Of a stretch of DNA of 64,000 nt, positions 43,619 through 52,030 are shown in pieces. The translations under genes and the position numbers were made by a program. Within the stretch, counting starts at the first letter, position 1. Each line of letters starts with the position of its first letter. The DNA is taken from assembly GCA_040388785.1 (NCBI GenBank), contig JAZKBD010000030.1:1-64000 (forward strand), written 5' to 3'. The notes under the pieces were generated by a model. That model was not told the DNA's origin. It ran no database searches and saw nothing but the letters and a program-made list of their open reading frames with translations. The DNA comes from 66-474 sp040388785. Lineage in GTDB: Bacteria > Pseudomonadota > Gammaproteobacteria > Xanthomonadales > Rhodanobacteraceae.

Positions 43619-44509
43619 GTGGCGGAATCCGATAAACCCATTCCGACCGGGTTGGTGATCGGCCCGATGCGCACCGGATCGACCTGGCTGTACGAATATC
43701 TTTCGTCGAGGCCGGATGTGTGCCTGCCAAAAGACGTCAAGGAGACGTTCTATTTCGCGGAAAATTACGGCAAGGGCGCAGCCTGGTACCGAAGCCATTT
43801 CCGGCACTACGATCCGGCACAGCATCGTCGCGTCATCGACGTGTCGCCGACGCTGTTCCACAACCCTGCGGCCATCGTGCGGGTGCGGCAAGGCCTGGAC
43901 CGTCCCGTGCTGATGGCCACGCTGCGCCACCCGATCGACAGGGCGTGGTCGCACTATATGCACTTGCGCCAGTACGGCGCGACAACGCTGGACTTCGACT
44001 CGGCCGTACGCGGAATTCCCGATATCGTCGAGGCGAGCCTGTATGCCAAGCACCTTGCGCGCTGGCTGGACGCATTCGGACGCGAAGCGGTCTGCGTCAC
44101 GTTCTACCGCGACCTCAAGCGCCGCCAGGCGGAATACGTGCGGCAGGTCAACGAGGCGTTCGGCCTGCCCGACGCCATCGCGGATGTATTGCCGTCGGCG
44201 AAGGTCAATTCCGGCAGCCTGCCGCGCAACGTGCTGCTGGCACAGGTGACTCGCCGCGCTGCGTCCACGCTGCGCCGCAGCGGACTGCACCAGATCGTCA
44301 ATGCCGGCAAGCGCATGGGACTATCAAATCTGGTGTACGGACGCTCGCGCGGCGCGGTTGCACGGCAGACGATGCGTCCCGACACCCGCGATTACCTGGT
44401 CGAACGCTTCGCCCCCGACGTCGAACTGCTGGAGCGCTTGCTCGGCATTCACCTGGATGCCTGGCGCGAGCAGTGGGAGGAATCCCGCATGGCGTCGCGT
44501 CAAGCGTAG
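43619..44509 (+). CDS. PAPS-dependent sulfotransferase
   Basis: 296 residues. The 5'-phosphosulfate loop GPMRTGSTWLYEYL (about 15-28) and the 3'-phosphate segment RHPIDRAWSHY (about 103-113) identify it as a sulfotransferase, which moves sulfate from PAPS to a hydroxyl or amine. It starts at GTG 43619 with a GGA-type Shine-Dalgarno; an upstream ATG at 43606 is out of frame. In this locus a polysaccharide sugar is the likely acceptor. Its 3' end overlaps the convergent amidotransferase gene by 10 bp. Confidence 0.88.
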   Translation: MAESDKPIPTGLVIGPMRTGSTWLYEYLSSRPDVCLPKDVKETFYFAENYGKGAAWYRSHFRHYDPAQHRRVIDVSPTLFHNPAAIVRVRQGLDRPVLMATLRHPIDRAWSHYMHLRQYGATTLDFDSAVRGIPDIVEASLYAKHLARWLDAFGREAVCVTFYRDLKRRQAEYVRQVNEAFGLPDAIADVLPSAKVNSGSLPRNVLLAQVTRRAASTLRRSGLHQIVNAGKRMGLSNLVYGRSRGAVARQTMRPDTRDYLVERFAPDVELLERLLGIHLDAWREQWEESRMASRQA

Positions 44510-46500
44510 GCACAGACGGCAGAGGGAATTTGCGGCGAACGGGTTTGCTCCAGCCAAGCCTGGAACATCAGCACGTCCCACAGCCGGTGGTGCTCGCGCA
44601 CGCGCCCGGCGACGTGGTCGTTCCACATCCTGCGGATCGGCGCCGGATCGAAATAACCCTCCTCGCGCAATCGCCGTTCGTCGAGCAGCGCTTCTGCCCA
44701 GTCGTGCAGCGGCCCGCGCAACCATCCGTCAATGGGAACGCCGAAGCCCTTCTTGGGACGATCGATCAGGGCGCGTGGCACGTAACGGTCTAGCACTTGT
44801 CGCAACAGCCACTTGGATTTTCCGCCGCGCAGCTTCTGCTTGAGCGGCGTCCGCCACGCGTATTCCACCACGCGATGGTCCAGCAACGGCACGCGCGCCT
44901 CCAGGCTGACCGCCATGCTGGCGCGATCCACCTTCACCAGGATGTCGTCCGGCAGATAGCCGATCAGGTCGGCATACATCATGCGTTCCACCGGATCGCG
45001 CACATCGGGCCAATGCATGAAGTCGGTCATCTCGATTTCCGGTTCCTTCGAGCGCAAAACGATCGACTCCGGTTCGAACCAGTGCGACACCAGCAGCAGG
45101 TAACGCGCGTCGACGGAAGACACCTGCAGCATCTGGCCCAGCAATCCGGTCTTGGTGCCCGGGTTCCTTATCCTCAGCCGCGACGGCAGCCCACGATTGG
45201 CGCCGCGGAAAACCGCTTCGTAAAAGCCCGGTCGCGCGCGCAGGGAACGTGCGAAGCGGGTACGCATCGGATGCGGAACCGAATCCAGCCAGCGTCCCAC
45301 GCGCATCGCCCACGCATAGCGGCTGTAGCCGGCGAACAATTCGTCTCCGCCATCTCCCGAGAGCGATACCGTGACCTGGCTGCGCGCGAGCTTCGACACC
45401 AGGTAAGTCGGTATCTGCGAAGAATCGGAAAACGGCTCATCGAACATCGTCGGCAACATCGGAATCACGTCCAGCGCATCCTGCGCGGTCACGTACAACT
45501 CGTTGTGGTCGGTACCTAGGTGGCGAGCGACTTCCTTAGCGAACTTCGCCTCGTCGTGGTCCTGTTCGTGAAAGCCGATCGAAAACGTGCGCACGGGGCG
45601 CGCGGATTGGGCCTGCATCAGCGCGACCACCGTCGAGGAATCCACGCCGCCTGACAGGAACGCGCCCAGCGGCACGTCCGCTTCCATGCGCAGTGCAACC
45701 GCATCGCGCAGCAGGCGGTCCAGCCCGTCGACCACTTCGGCGTCGGGCAGTTCGTCGCGCCCACCCGCCGCGACCCCGGCAATCGACCAGTAGCGGTGGA
45801 CACGCTGCGGCAAAGTCGCGACTGCGCCGGCACTTGCGACCTCGCCGGCGTTCACCTGCAGCAGCGTGCCGGGCGGCAACTTGAAAATGCCCTGGTAAAT
45901 CGAACAAGGTTGGGGGATGTAGTTGTGACGCAGCAGCAGGCACAGCGCACCCCGATCGACCCGTCCTTCGAAGCCGGGCAGCGCTGCGATCGCCTTCAAT
46001 TCGGAGCCGAACGCGAACATCGATCCGGCCCAGCCGTAATAGAGCGGCTTGATGCCGAGTCGGTCGCGCACCAGTGTCAACATTCGCGTCTCGCGATCCC
46101 ACAACGCGAACGCGAACATGCCGATGAATCGCTGCACCGCGCCATCGAGTCCCCATTGCTCGATCGCGGCCAGCATCACTTCGGTATCGGAGTGCCCGCG
46201 GAAGCGCGCGCCGGCGGCTTCCAGGTCCGGACGCAGACGGCGGTGGTTGTAGACCTCGCCGTTGAACACGATCACGTAGCGGCCGCTGGCGGACACCATC
46301 GGCTGGCGACCTTCCGGCGACAGGTCGATCACCGACAAGCGGCGGTGGCCCAGCCACAGCCCTGCGTCCGCATCGCGCCATGCGCCGGCATCATCGGGCC
46401 CGCGGTGGCGGATCGCGCGCGTCATGCGGTCCACCGCTGCGCCGCCGCGATCTGCATCCAGATGCCGATTCACATCCCAGAATCCGGCAATGCCGCACAT
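44500..46500 (-). CDS. asnB: AsnB-type glutamine-dependent asparagine synthetase/amidotransferase
   Basis: 666 residues. N-terminal class II glutaminase domain starting MCGIAGF with the catalytic Cys2, and a C-terminal ATP-pyrophosphatase domain with the P-loop FLSGGVDSS and LSGDGGDELFAGY. Close relatives in exopolysaccharide and exosortase loci may amidate sugar carboxylates rather than make asparagine; the context favours that view but does not prove it. The start is the ATG at 46500, needed so that Cys2 is exposed; AAGGGAG lies upstream. It is the only minus-strand gene within this part of the locus. Confidence 0.9.
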   Translation of the reverse strand: MCGIAGFWDVNRHLDADRGGAAVDRMTRAIRHRGPDDAGAWRDADAGLWLGHRRLSVIDLSPEGRQPMVSASGRYVIVFNGEVYNHRRLRPDLEAAGARFRGHSDTEVMLAAIEQWGLDGAVQRFIGMFAFALWDRETRMLTLVRDRLGIKPLYYGWAGSMFAFGSELKAIAALPGFEGRVDRGALCLLLRHNYIPQPCSIYQGIFKLPPGTLLQVNAGEVASAGAVATLPQRVHRYWSIAGVAAGGRDELPDAEVVDGLDRLLRDAVALRMEADVPLGAFLSGGVDSSTVVALMQAQSARPVRTFSIGFHEQDHDEAKFAKEVARHLGTDHNELYVTAQDALDVIPMLPTMFDEPFSDSSQIPTYLVSKLARSQVTVSLSGDGGDELFAGYSRYAWAMRVGRWLDSVPHPMRTRFARSLRARPGFYEAVFRGANRGLPSRLRIRNPGTKTGLLGQMLQVSSVDARYLLLVSHWFEPESIVLRSKEPEIEMTDFMHWPDVRDPVERMMYADLIGYLPDDILVKVDRASMAVSLEARVPLLDHRVVEYAWRTPLKQKLRGGKSKWLLRQVLDRYVPRALIDRPKKGFGVPIDGWLRGPLHDWAEALLDERRLREEGYFDPAPIRRMWNDHVAGRVREHHRLWDVLMFQAWLEQTRSPQIPSAVCAYA

Positions 46501-46731
46501 GACGACTCCCTTCAAACGAACCGCGTGCGCGCCTCCGCACAATAGCTTTGCTACGTTGAACCCGCCTTGCTGAACAATCCCTTCACCGCGCCGGTGTCAT
46601 TCGGCCGCGCGTCAGATGCGGCACGCTAGGCTCCCGAAGCGTTTGGTTCATCACATCGCGGGCGACGCCGTGCGTGCCCGATGTGGGCATCGCCATCGAA
46701 CGGGATTCCGAGCACATCCAAGGATCGAGGA

Positions 46732-47778
46732 ATGCAGCAAGCCAAGGCCGAACGGAATACCCGGCAAACCGCATCCATCGTCGATCGGCCGATCTTCATC
46801 GTCGGCGCGGGCCGCAGTGGTTCGACGGTGTTCCATCGCATGTTCTGCGAACACCCGGACGTCGCATGGCAATCGCCGTTGTGCGACAAGTTTCCCGCGC
46901 ATCCCGGATTGAACCGGACATTGCTTCGCATCGCGCGTTGGCCGTGGCTCGGAAAATTCCTGACGGGTTACCTGCGGCCGGGCGAGCGTTACCAGTTCTG
47001 GGACCACTATTGCCGCGGATTTCCGCGACCGTGCCGCGACTTGCTGGATTCCGACGTCACACCCATGCATCGGCGCAGGATCCCGCCGGCGCTCGCGCAA
47101 CTCGCCACTCCGCGCCGCCGCCGCGTGCTGATCAAGATCACCGGCTGGCCGCGCATCGGCTTTCTGCGCGAACTGTTCCCGCAGGCGAAGTTCATCCATG
47201 TCTATCGCGACGGCAGGGCTGTCGCCAGTTCGTTGCTGGCGGTATCGTTCTGGCGCGGCTGGGAAGGGCCACCGCCATGGGGCTTCGGCGAACTCGATCC
47301 GCTGCAGCAGGCCGAGTGGGAACGCTACGGCCGCTCGTTCGTCGCGCTGGCCGGCATCCAGTGGAAACTGCTGATGCTGGCGATGGACAAAGCCGCCATG
47401 GACGTTCCCGCGAGCAGTCTCATGCACGTGCGCTACGAAGATTTCGTCGATGATCCCGTGACCGCGTTCAGGCACGTAGCGGAGTTCTGCGAACTCGGCT
47501 GGCCAGCGTCTTTCGAGGCTTCGATCAGGCAAAAGCGGTTGCAAACCGCCAATGAAAAATGGCGCGACCACCTGACCGCAGCGCAACAGGCCTTGCTCGA
47601 AGACGTGCTCGCCNNNNNNNNNNCACCGCTCTGCTGTCAGCACCACCCGCCCGCTGTGGCACGTCGTCAGGAACAGGCCGCCGCGGTTGTCGTCCACGAT
47701 CCCGCAGCGCGTCGCCCCATCGGACGGCCGGTAGCAGAAGACGTGCTCGCCGACAGCTTGCAACGTTATGGCTATTAG
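46732..47778 (+). CDS. Sulfotransferase, 3' end disturbed by a scaffold gap
   Basis: A Sulfotransfer_3-type protein. The PAPS loop is IVGAGRSGSTVFHRMF (about residues 23-37) and the 3'-phosphate segment VYRDGRAVASSLL. The family part runs to residue 294 at the ten-N gap (47614). After the gap comes unrelated sequence, then a second copy of GAAGACGTGCTCGCC (47599-47613 and 47737-47751) leading into codons for DSLQRYGY and a stop. Joining the two copies gives a normal C-terminus (LLEDVLADSLQRYGY) and a 302-residue protein. GAGG lies just ahead of the ATG. The likely acceptor is the polysaccharide made by this locus. Confidence 0.82.
   Translation: MQQAKAERNTRQTASIVDRPIFIVGAGRSGSTVFHRMFCEHPDVAWQSPLCDKFPAHPGLNRTLLRIARWPWLGKFLTGYLRPGERYQFWDHYCRGFPRPCRDLLDSDVTPMHRRRIPPALAQLATPRRRRVLIKITGWPRIGFLRELFPQAKFIHVYRDGRAVASSLLAVSFWRGWEGPPPWGFGELDPLQQAEWERYGRSFVALAGIQWKLLMLAMDKAAMDVPASSLMHVRYEDFVDDPVTAFRHVAEFCELGWPASFEASIRQKRLQTANEKWRDHLTAAQQALLEDVLAXXXXPLCCQHHPPAVARRQEQAAAVVVHDPAARRPIGRPVAEDVLADSLQRYGY
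47614..47623. other. Assembly gap (10 N) inside the sulfotransferase gene
   Basis: A 15-bp direct repeat flanks the gap plus 113 bp of sequence that does not fit the protein. The insert 47614-47751 is probably a scaffold artefact or a strain-variant fragment. Confidence 0.9.
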
Positions 47779-47898
47779 TCTTCCCGCTGAACCGCGGCTG
47801 TGCGCTGGCTTGCGCCGCGCTGAATACGATTGCGCGAGCGCTTTACGCGGCGGCGCACGCGGAGTAACACAGTGGCGCCGCCCGCACGGAATCGCCAC

Positions 47899-48993
47899 AT
47901 GAATGCACACGCACGGGAACGCGATCATCTGCCACGGGTTTGGTGTTGCTGTGCGTTCCTGCTGTGCGCGATGGCGAGCATCTGCGCGTGGCCGGCCTGT
48001 CCCAAGCTGCTGATGACCGCGGGTCTCAATATCCACAAGCAGACGAATCCGGAGCAGGCGGCGTATTGGGGCAAGACGGTAGGCGTGCAGGGCTTCCTGA
48101 TCAATTACATCGCGACCGATTGGCAGACGGACGTCGGCACCCGTCTTGACAGCAGCACGTGGCAATTGCTGCGGCGATTCCAAGCCCTCTATTCGCGACA
48201 AGGCGTCACCGACAACTTCATCAAGATCGGGCTGTACAAAGGCCACGATTGGCACGACGCCAGGGAGAGCGAGAGAGTCACCCGGAACCTCGCGCACGCC
48301 GCGGCACTGGCGCGTTACGCGGGACTGAAGGGCCTGGCGCTGGATCTGGAACCGTACAAGCCGACCTGGGGCGGTACGGCCGGCGGCCCGGAGCTCGCGA
48401 GGCTCGTCGAAGCGGAAGGCCGCAAGATGGGGCAGGCGATGCACGATGCCTTTCCAGACATGACCTTGTTCGTATTGCCGGACGTCTTGCGGGAAGTCGA
48501 GCACGAAAAAAAGACATCGGTTGACTGGGCCAGCGCGCATCACGGCGGCTATCAGCTCTCGGCCGCGTTCGTGCACGGGCTGCTGTCCGTCCCCTGGTCG
48601 CGTGTGGTGATCGGAACCGAATTCACCTACAGCGCGCATGCGGAGCGTATCGAACCCTACATGCAGGCGGCGGTGGAGCGCTATCGCGGTGCCCTCGGCG
48701 AATGGAAAAACAACTTCAGCATCGCGCCAGGCCTGTGGCCGCTCGGCCCCAGCGCCAGGGACAAGTCGGCGCGTTTCAGTCCTGACGAATTCAGGCAACG
48801 CCTGCAGGTCGCGTTCCATGCGTCGAAGCAATACGTGTGGATTTTCGGATCCAGCAGCGCCTGGCAGAAGGACGGACCGTTCGGACCGGTGCCGGGGCCG
48901 GTCGCGACCAGCTTTCAGCAATTCCTGGACGTGATCCACCAAGTCCGCGCAAGCTGCGACACATCACGCGGGATGCCGCGCAACACGAAGTAG
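47899..48993 (+). CDS. Secreted protein of unknown family, possible glycosidase
   Basis: 364 residues. An N-terminal hydrophobic segment (about 14-34, Cys-rich) acts as signal or anchor. The rest alternates strand-like and helix-like segments in a way that suggests a TIM barrel. GLALDLEPYKPTW (near residue 148) has an Asp-X-Glu as seen in several glycoside hydrolases, and VVIGTEFTYS gives another acidic residue late in the chain. No family could be named. The position next to sulfotransferase and glycosyltransferase genes suggests a polysaccharide-trimming enzyme. The ATG at 47899 is preferred over upstream codons on the basis of the signal sequence. Confidence 0.6.
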   Translation: MNAHARERDHLPRVWCCCAFLLCAMASICAWPACPKLLMTAGLNIHKQTNPEQAAYWGKTVGVQGFLINYIATDWQTDVGTRLDSSTWQLLRRFQALYSRQGVTDNFIKIGLYKGHDWHDARESERVTRNLAHAAALARYAGLKGLALDLEPYKPTWGGTAGGPELARLVEAEGRKMGQAMHDAFPDMTLFVLPDVLREVEHEKKTSVDWASAHHGGYQLSAAFVHGLLSVPWSRVVIGTEFTYSAHAERIEPYMQAAVERYRGALGEWKNNFSIAPGLWPLGPSARDKSARFSPDEFRQRLQVAFHASKQYVWIFGSSSAWQKDGPFGPVPGPVATSFQQFLDVIHQVRASCDTSRGMPRNTK

Positions 48994-49003
48994 CGCGATC
49001 GCA

Positions 49004-50173
49004 ATGCAGAAAGTCATCCTCTTCGCCAATACCGACTGGTATCTCTTCAATTTCCGGCGCTCGCTGGCGCTGGCGTTGCAGAACGAAGGTTATGACGTGC
49101 TGCTGTTGTCGCCTGCCGGCGATTACGGTCCACGCCTGCGTGCGCTGGGGCTGCGCTGGCAGCCGCTGCAGATGGACCGGCGCAGCGTGAACCCGCTGCG
49201 CGAGACGGCGCTGCTGTTGCGGGTGGCCGCGCTGCTGCGGCACGAGCGGCCGGCGCTGCTGCACAGCTTCACCATCAAGAGTGCCGTGTACGGATCCCTG
49301 GCCGCGCGCATGGCCGGTGTTCCCGCGCGCATCAATGCGGTGGACGGCCTCGGTTACGTCTTCGCAAGCAATGATCGCAAGGCACGCGTATTGCGCCCGG
49401 CGGTGCGCACGCTGCTGCGTTTCGCGCTGCGTGGCCGCAATACCCGGCTGATCCTGCAGAACCCGGATGACAAGACAGCGTTCGAACGCTTCAGGCTCGT
49501 CGAGCCCAATCGCGTGAAGTTGATTCCTGGCGCCGGCGTGGACTGCACGCGATTCACGCCGCGCGCCACGCGCCGGCGCACGGCCGGAGAACCCGTGCGA
49601 ATCCTGCTGGCGGCACGGTTGCTGTGGGAGAAAGGCATCGCCGAATACGCGCAGGCCGCACGGATCCTGCGCGCGCAGGGACGCCGCGTCCGCTTCCTGC
49701 TCGCCGGCACGCCCGATCCGGGCAATCCGGCCGCGGTGCCCGAGGCGACGTTGCGCGGATGGGTGAAGGAGGGCGTGCTCGAGTGGCTCGGCCATGTCGG
49801 CGACATGCGCGAGCTCTATGCGTCCGTGGACATCGTGGTGCTGCCGAGTTATTACCGCGAGGGCATTCCCACCTCGCTCACCGAAGGTGCGGCCTGCGGG
49901 TTGCCGTTGATCACCACCGACATGCCTGGCTGCCGCGAGGTGGTGACCGACGGCGAAGACGGCTTGCTGATCCCGCCGCGCGACGCCGAAGCCCTGGCCA
50001 ATGCGATTGCGCGGTTGCTGGACTCGCCCGAACTGGCCGCGCGCCTCGGCCACGCGGCCCGGGCCAAGGCGCTGGACGTGTTCGACGAGCAGATCATCAT
50101 CCGTCGCACGCTCGACGTGTACCGCAGGTTGCTGCCACGCAGCCGGCCATTGCGAGCCGTCGCATCGGCGTAG
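49004..50173 (+). CDS. Glycosyltransferase family 4-type
   Basis: 389 residues, GT-B fold. It begins MQKVILFANTDWYLFNFRRS, a start typical of the PglA/CapM-like subgroup that adds HexNAc or related sugars. The donor domain has LLAARLLWEKGIAEY and YYREGIPTSLTEGAACG. The gene lies 10 bp after the secreted-protein gene and is convergent with the WecA-type gene, 17 bp away. Confidence 0.92.
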   Translation: MQKVILFANTDWYLFNFRRSLALALQNEGYDVLLLSPAGDYGPRLRALGLRWQPLQMDRRSVNPLRETALLLRVAALLRHERPALLHSFTIKSAVYGSLAARMAGVPARINAVDGLGYVFASNDRKARVLRPAVRTLLRFALRGRNTRLILQNPDDKTAFERFRLVEPNRVKLIPGAGVDCTRFTPRATRRRTAGEPVRILLAARLLWEKGIAEYAQAARILRAQGRRVRFLLAGTPDPGNPAAVPEATLRGWVKEGVLEWLGHVGDMRELYASVDIVVLPSYYREGIPTSLTEGAACGLPLITTDMPGCREVVTDGEDGLLIPPRDAEALANAIARLLDSPELAARLGHAARAKALDVFDEQIIIRRTLDVYRRLLPRSRPLRAVASA

Positions 50174-50190
50174 TCCGCCGGCGCGCTCGA

Positions 50191-51285
50191 TCAGAAATTC
50201 GTCCTGCGCGGAAGGGAGTGCACGATGCCCGCGGGCATCGTCTCGCGCGCGGCCTGCTTGCGTTCAAGGCGGGCGGTGAAAGCGATCCACATCGCCACCA
50301 CCGCCACGAACGCGGCCATGTTTGCGATCGGGCCCAATCGCCCGTGGATGAGGAAGCCGAAGAACGGCAGCGTCGCGGCGAAGCCGACCAGGCAAACCAG
50401 CGTGCGGCGCGGGCCGAGACCGGCATTCATCAGCAGATGATGGATGTGGGTGCGATCCGGCGTGAAGGGCGATTCACCGCGCTTCAGGCGCCGATAGATC
50501 ACCGCCAGCGTGTCCATCACCGGAACCGCGACGCACCATAACACCAGCCCGGGGGAGATCCGGCGCGGGTCGTCCTGGCTCAGCGCGATCAGCGTCCAGG
50601 CGATCACGTAACCCAGCACGACGCTCCCCGCATCACCGAGGAACACCTTCGCCTTTCGGCCGAGCAAGCCGAGATTGGCAAGCAGGAACGGGTACAGCGC
50701 CGCCGCCAGCAGAAACACGATCACCACCAGCGGTGAGGGCACGCGCGATGGCACCAGCAACGCGACCGCGCCCGCACTCACCAGCGCGAGACATCCCGCC
50801 AGGCCATCGATGCCATCCATCAGGTTGAACGCGTTGATCAGGCCGATCACCGCGAAGACCGTGAACGGAATACCCAGCCAGCCCAGCGTCAACTCGTGTC
50901 CGCGCAGCGTCCCCAATGAATGAACGTAGACGCCGGTGGTGGCAATCACGATGAGGACGGCAACAACCTGCACGACCACCCGCACACTGACGCGCAAACC
51001 GTATTTGTCGTCGATCGCGCCGAGCATCACCAGCATGCATGCCGTACCGAGCACGATATCATCGAAGTACTGCGCCTGTCCCAGCCACATCCATCCGGCC
51101 AGCAAGCCGACGAAAATCGACAACCCGCCGACGAGCGGAGTTGCGAACCCGTGCCGCTTGCGCGCATCGGGATAATCGAGCAAACCAAACGGCTTGCTGA
51201 TCGGGACGAGTACGCACAATCCCAGTGCGGATGCGCCCAGGGAGACCACGCATGCCGACAAAACCGTGTGTGCCGCAGAAATCAT
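50191..51285 (-). CDS. WecA/WbpL-type undecaprenyl-phosphate sugar-1-phosphate transferase
   Basis: 364 residues and about eleven membrane helices. Family signatures: PLVGGLSIF, the Asp pair in GAIDDKYG, NAFNLMDGIDGLAG, FLGDAGSV and HIHHLL. It starts repeat-unit synthesis by moving HexNAc-1-phosphate (usually GlcNAc or a derivative) from UDP-sugar to undecaprenyl phosphate. The ATG at 51285 is preferred; an upstream GTG at 51327 would add 14 polar residues. Its presence makes a lipid-linked, Wzx/Wzy-type pathway likely for this locus. Confidence 0.9.
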   Translation of the reverse strand: MISAAHTVLSACVVSLGASALGLCVLVPISKPFGLLDYPDARKRHGFATPLVGGLSIFVGLLAGWMWLGQAQYFDDIVLGTACMLVMLGAIDDKYGLRVSVRVVVQVVAVLIVIATTGVYVHSLGTLRGHELTLGWLGIPFTVFAVIGLINAFNLMDGIDGLAGCLALVSAGAVALLVPSRVPSPLVVIVFLLAAALYPFLLANLGLLGRKAKVFLGDAGSVVLGYVIAWTLIALSQDDPRRISPGLVLWCVAVPVMDTLAVIYRRLKRGESPFTPDRTHIHHLLMNAGLGPRRTLVCLVGFAATLPFFGFLIHGRLGPIANMAAFVAVVAMWIAFTARLERKQAARETMPAGIVHSLPRRTNF

Positions 51286-51700
51286 CCTTGCTCTCTTCCG
51301 GCTCGCGAAGAGATTGAGTATGTCCACCGCGGTGAAATTGGCGCTGAATATTTGTGATTATTTTCGTTTATATGTGCAAATAGAAAGTGAACACGTTTAT
51401 ATAATTGAACCCTCATTAAACCCGGGTTTCGGCGGCGCCCATTTGCTTGAGTGCCGTCGATCCTGTTCTGTCGCGGCGATTCGCCGCGCCTTGCGCCGTG
51501 GCGCCTGCGTTGGAGCCCGTGCAGAGACGCCTTTGTTCAGCTTTTGCGATCTTCCGAAGTGTGATTCAGCATCTGCTGCGGCATGAATTTTGCTTGTATG
51601 CTTGACCCGCAGGGGAAGGGGTGCGCCGCAGTCCGGTATCGGAGCGCTCGTTCAGCCTGGGGCTTTTATCCGGACTTTGTCGGACCGCGAGGAACGACCC
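51286..51700. promoter_or_regulatory. Intergenic region upstream of the WecA-type gene
   Basis: 415 bp between the divergent WecA-type gene and a small membrane-protein gene. The part 51340-51415 is strikingly AT-rich and holds two direct copies of CGTTTATAT (51365-51373, 51394-51402). A 7-bp stem with a 3-base loop, CGCGGCG/CGCCGCG, lies at 51472-51488. Likely promoter and control region; no gene seen. Confidence 0.45.
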
Positions 51701-51934
51701 ATGACGACCACCGACATCGGCATCCTTCTGATCGTGCTGTGCGTCCTGTTGTGGGCGATCATGGCGGCGCTGCACCGGCATACCGTGCAGATGAAAGCCC
51801 TGCAGTCGCAGCTCGACGAGTTGCTGGGTGCGCGCAAGCACAAAGCTTCCCGCATCGGCGAGGGGAACGCGCAGGGCCGGAGCGATCACGATGAACCGCG
51901 CGTGCTGCACGCGTCCGGCGAAAAGCGAGCGTAG
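51701..51934 (+). CDS. Small single-pass membrane protein
   Basis: 77 residues. One hydrophobic helix (about residues 6-25, IGILLIVLCVLLWAIMAAL) is followed by a polar tail with a short heptad-like stretch (HTVQMKALQSQLDELLG). GAGGA precedes the ATG at 51701. No family recognised. It stands alone upstream of the third S9 peptidase gene. Confidence 0.55.
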   Translation: MTTTDIGILLIVLCVLLWAIMAALHRHTVQMKALQSQLDELLGARKHKASRIGEGNAQGRSDHDEPRVLHASGEKRA

Positions 51935-52030
51935 ATCGCAACGGCCGAACCGGTCCGTGCCCATCGGCACTTTGCGCAGCGCGCGGCGCGGGTGTACGTT
52001 CAGCCGATTCTTCTTCCACGAAGGCGCGCC

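Noticed and set aside
46651..48942. 763-codon open frame on the minus strand across the sulfotransferase gap
   Set aside because: It reads through the N run and antisense to two genes with clear motifs or a signal sequence; no recognisable domain.
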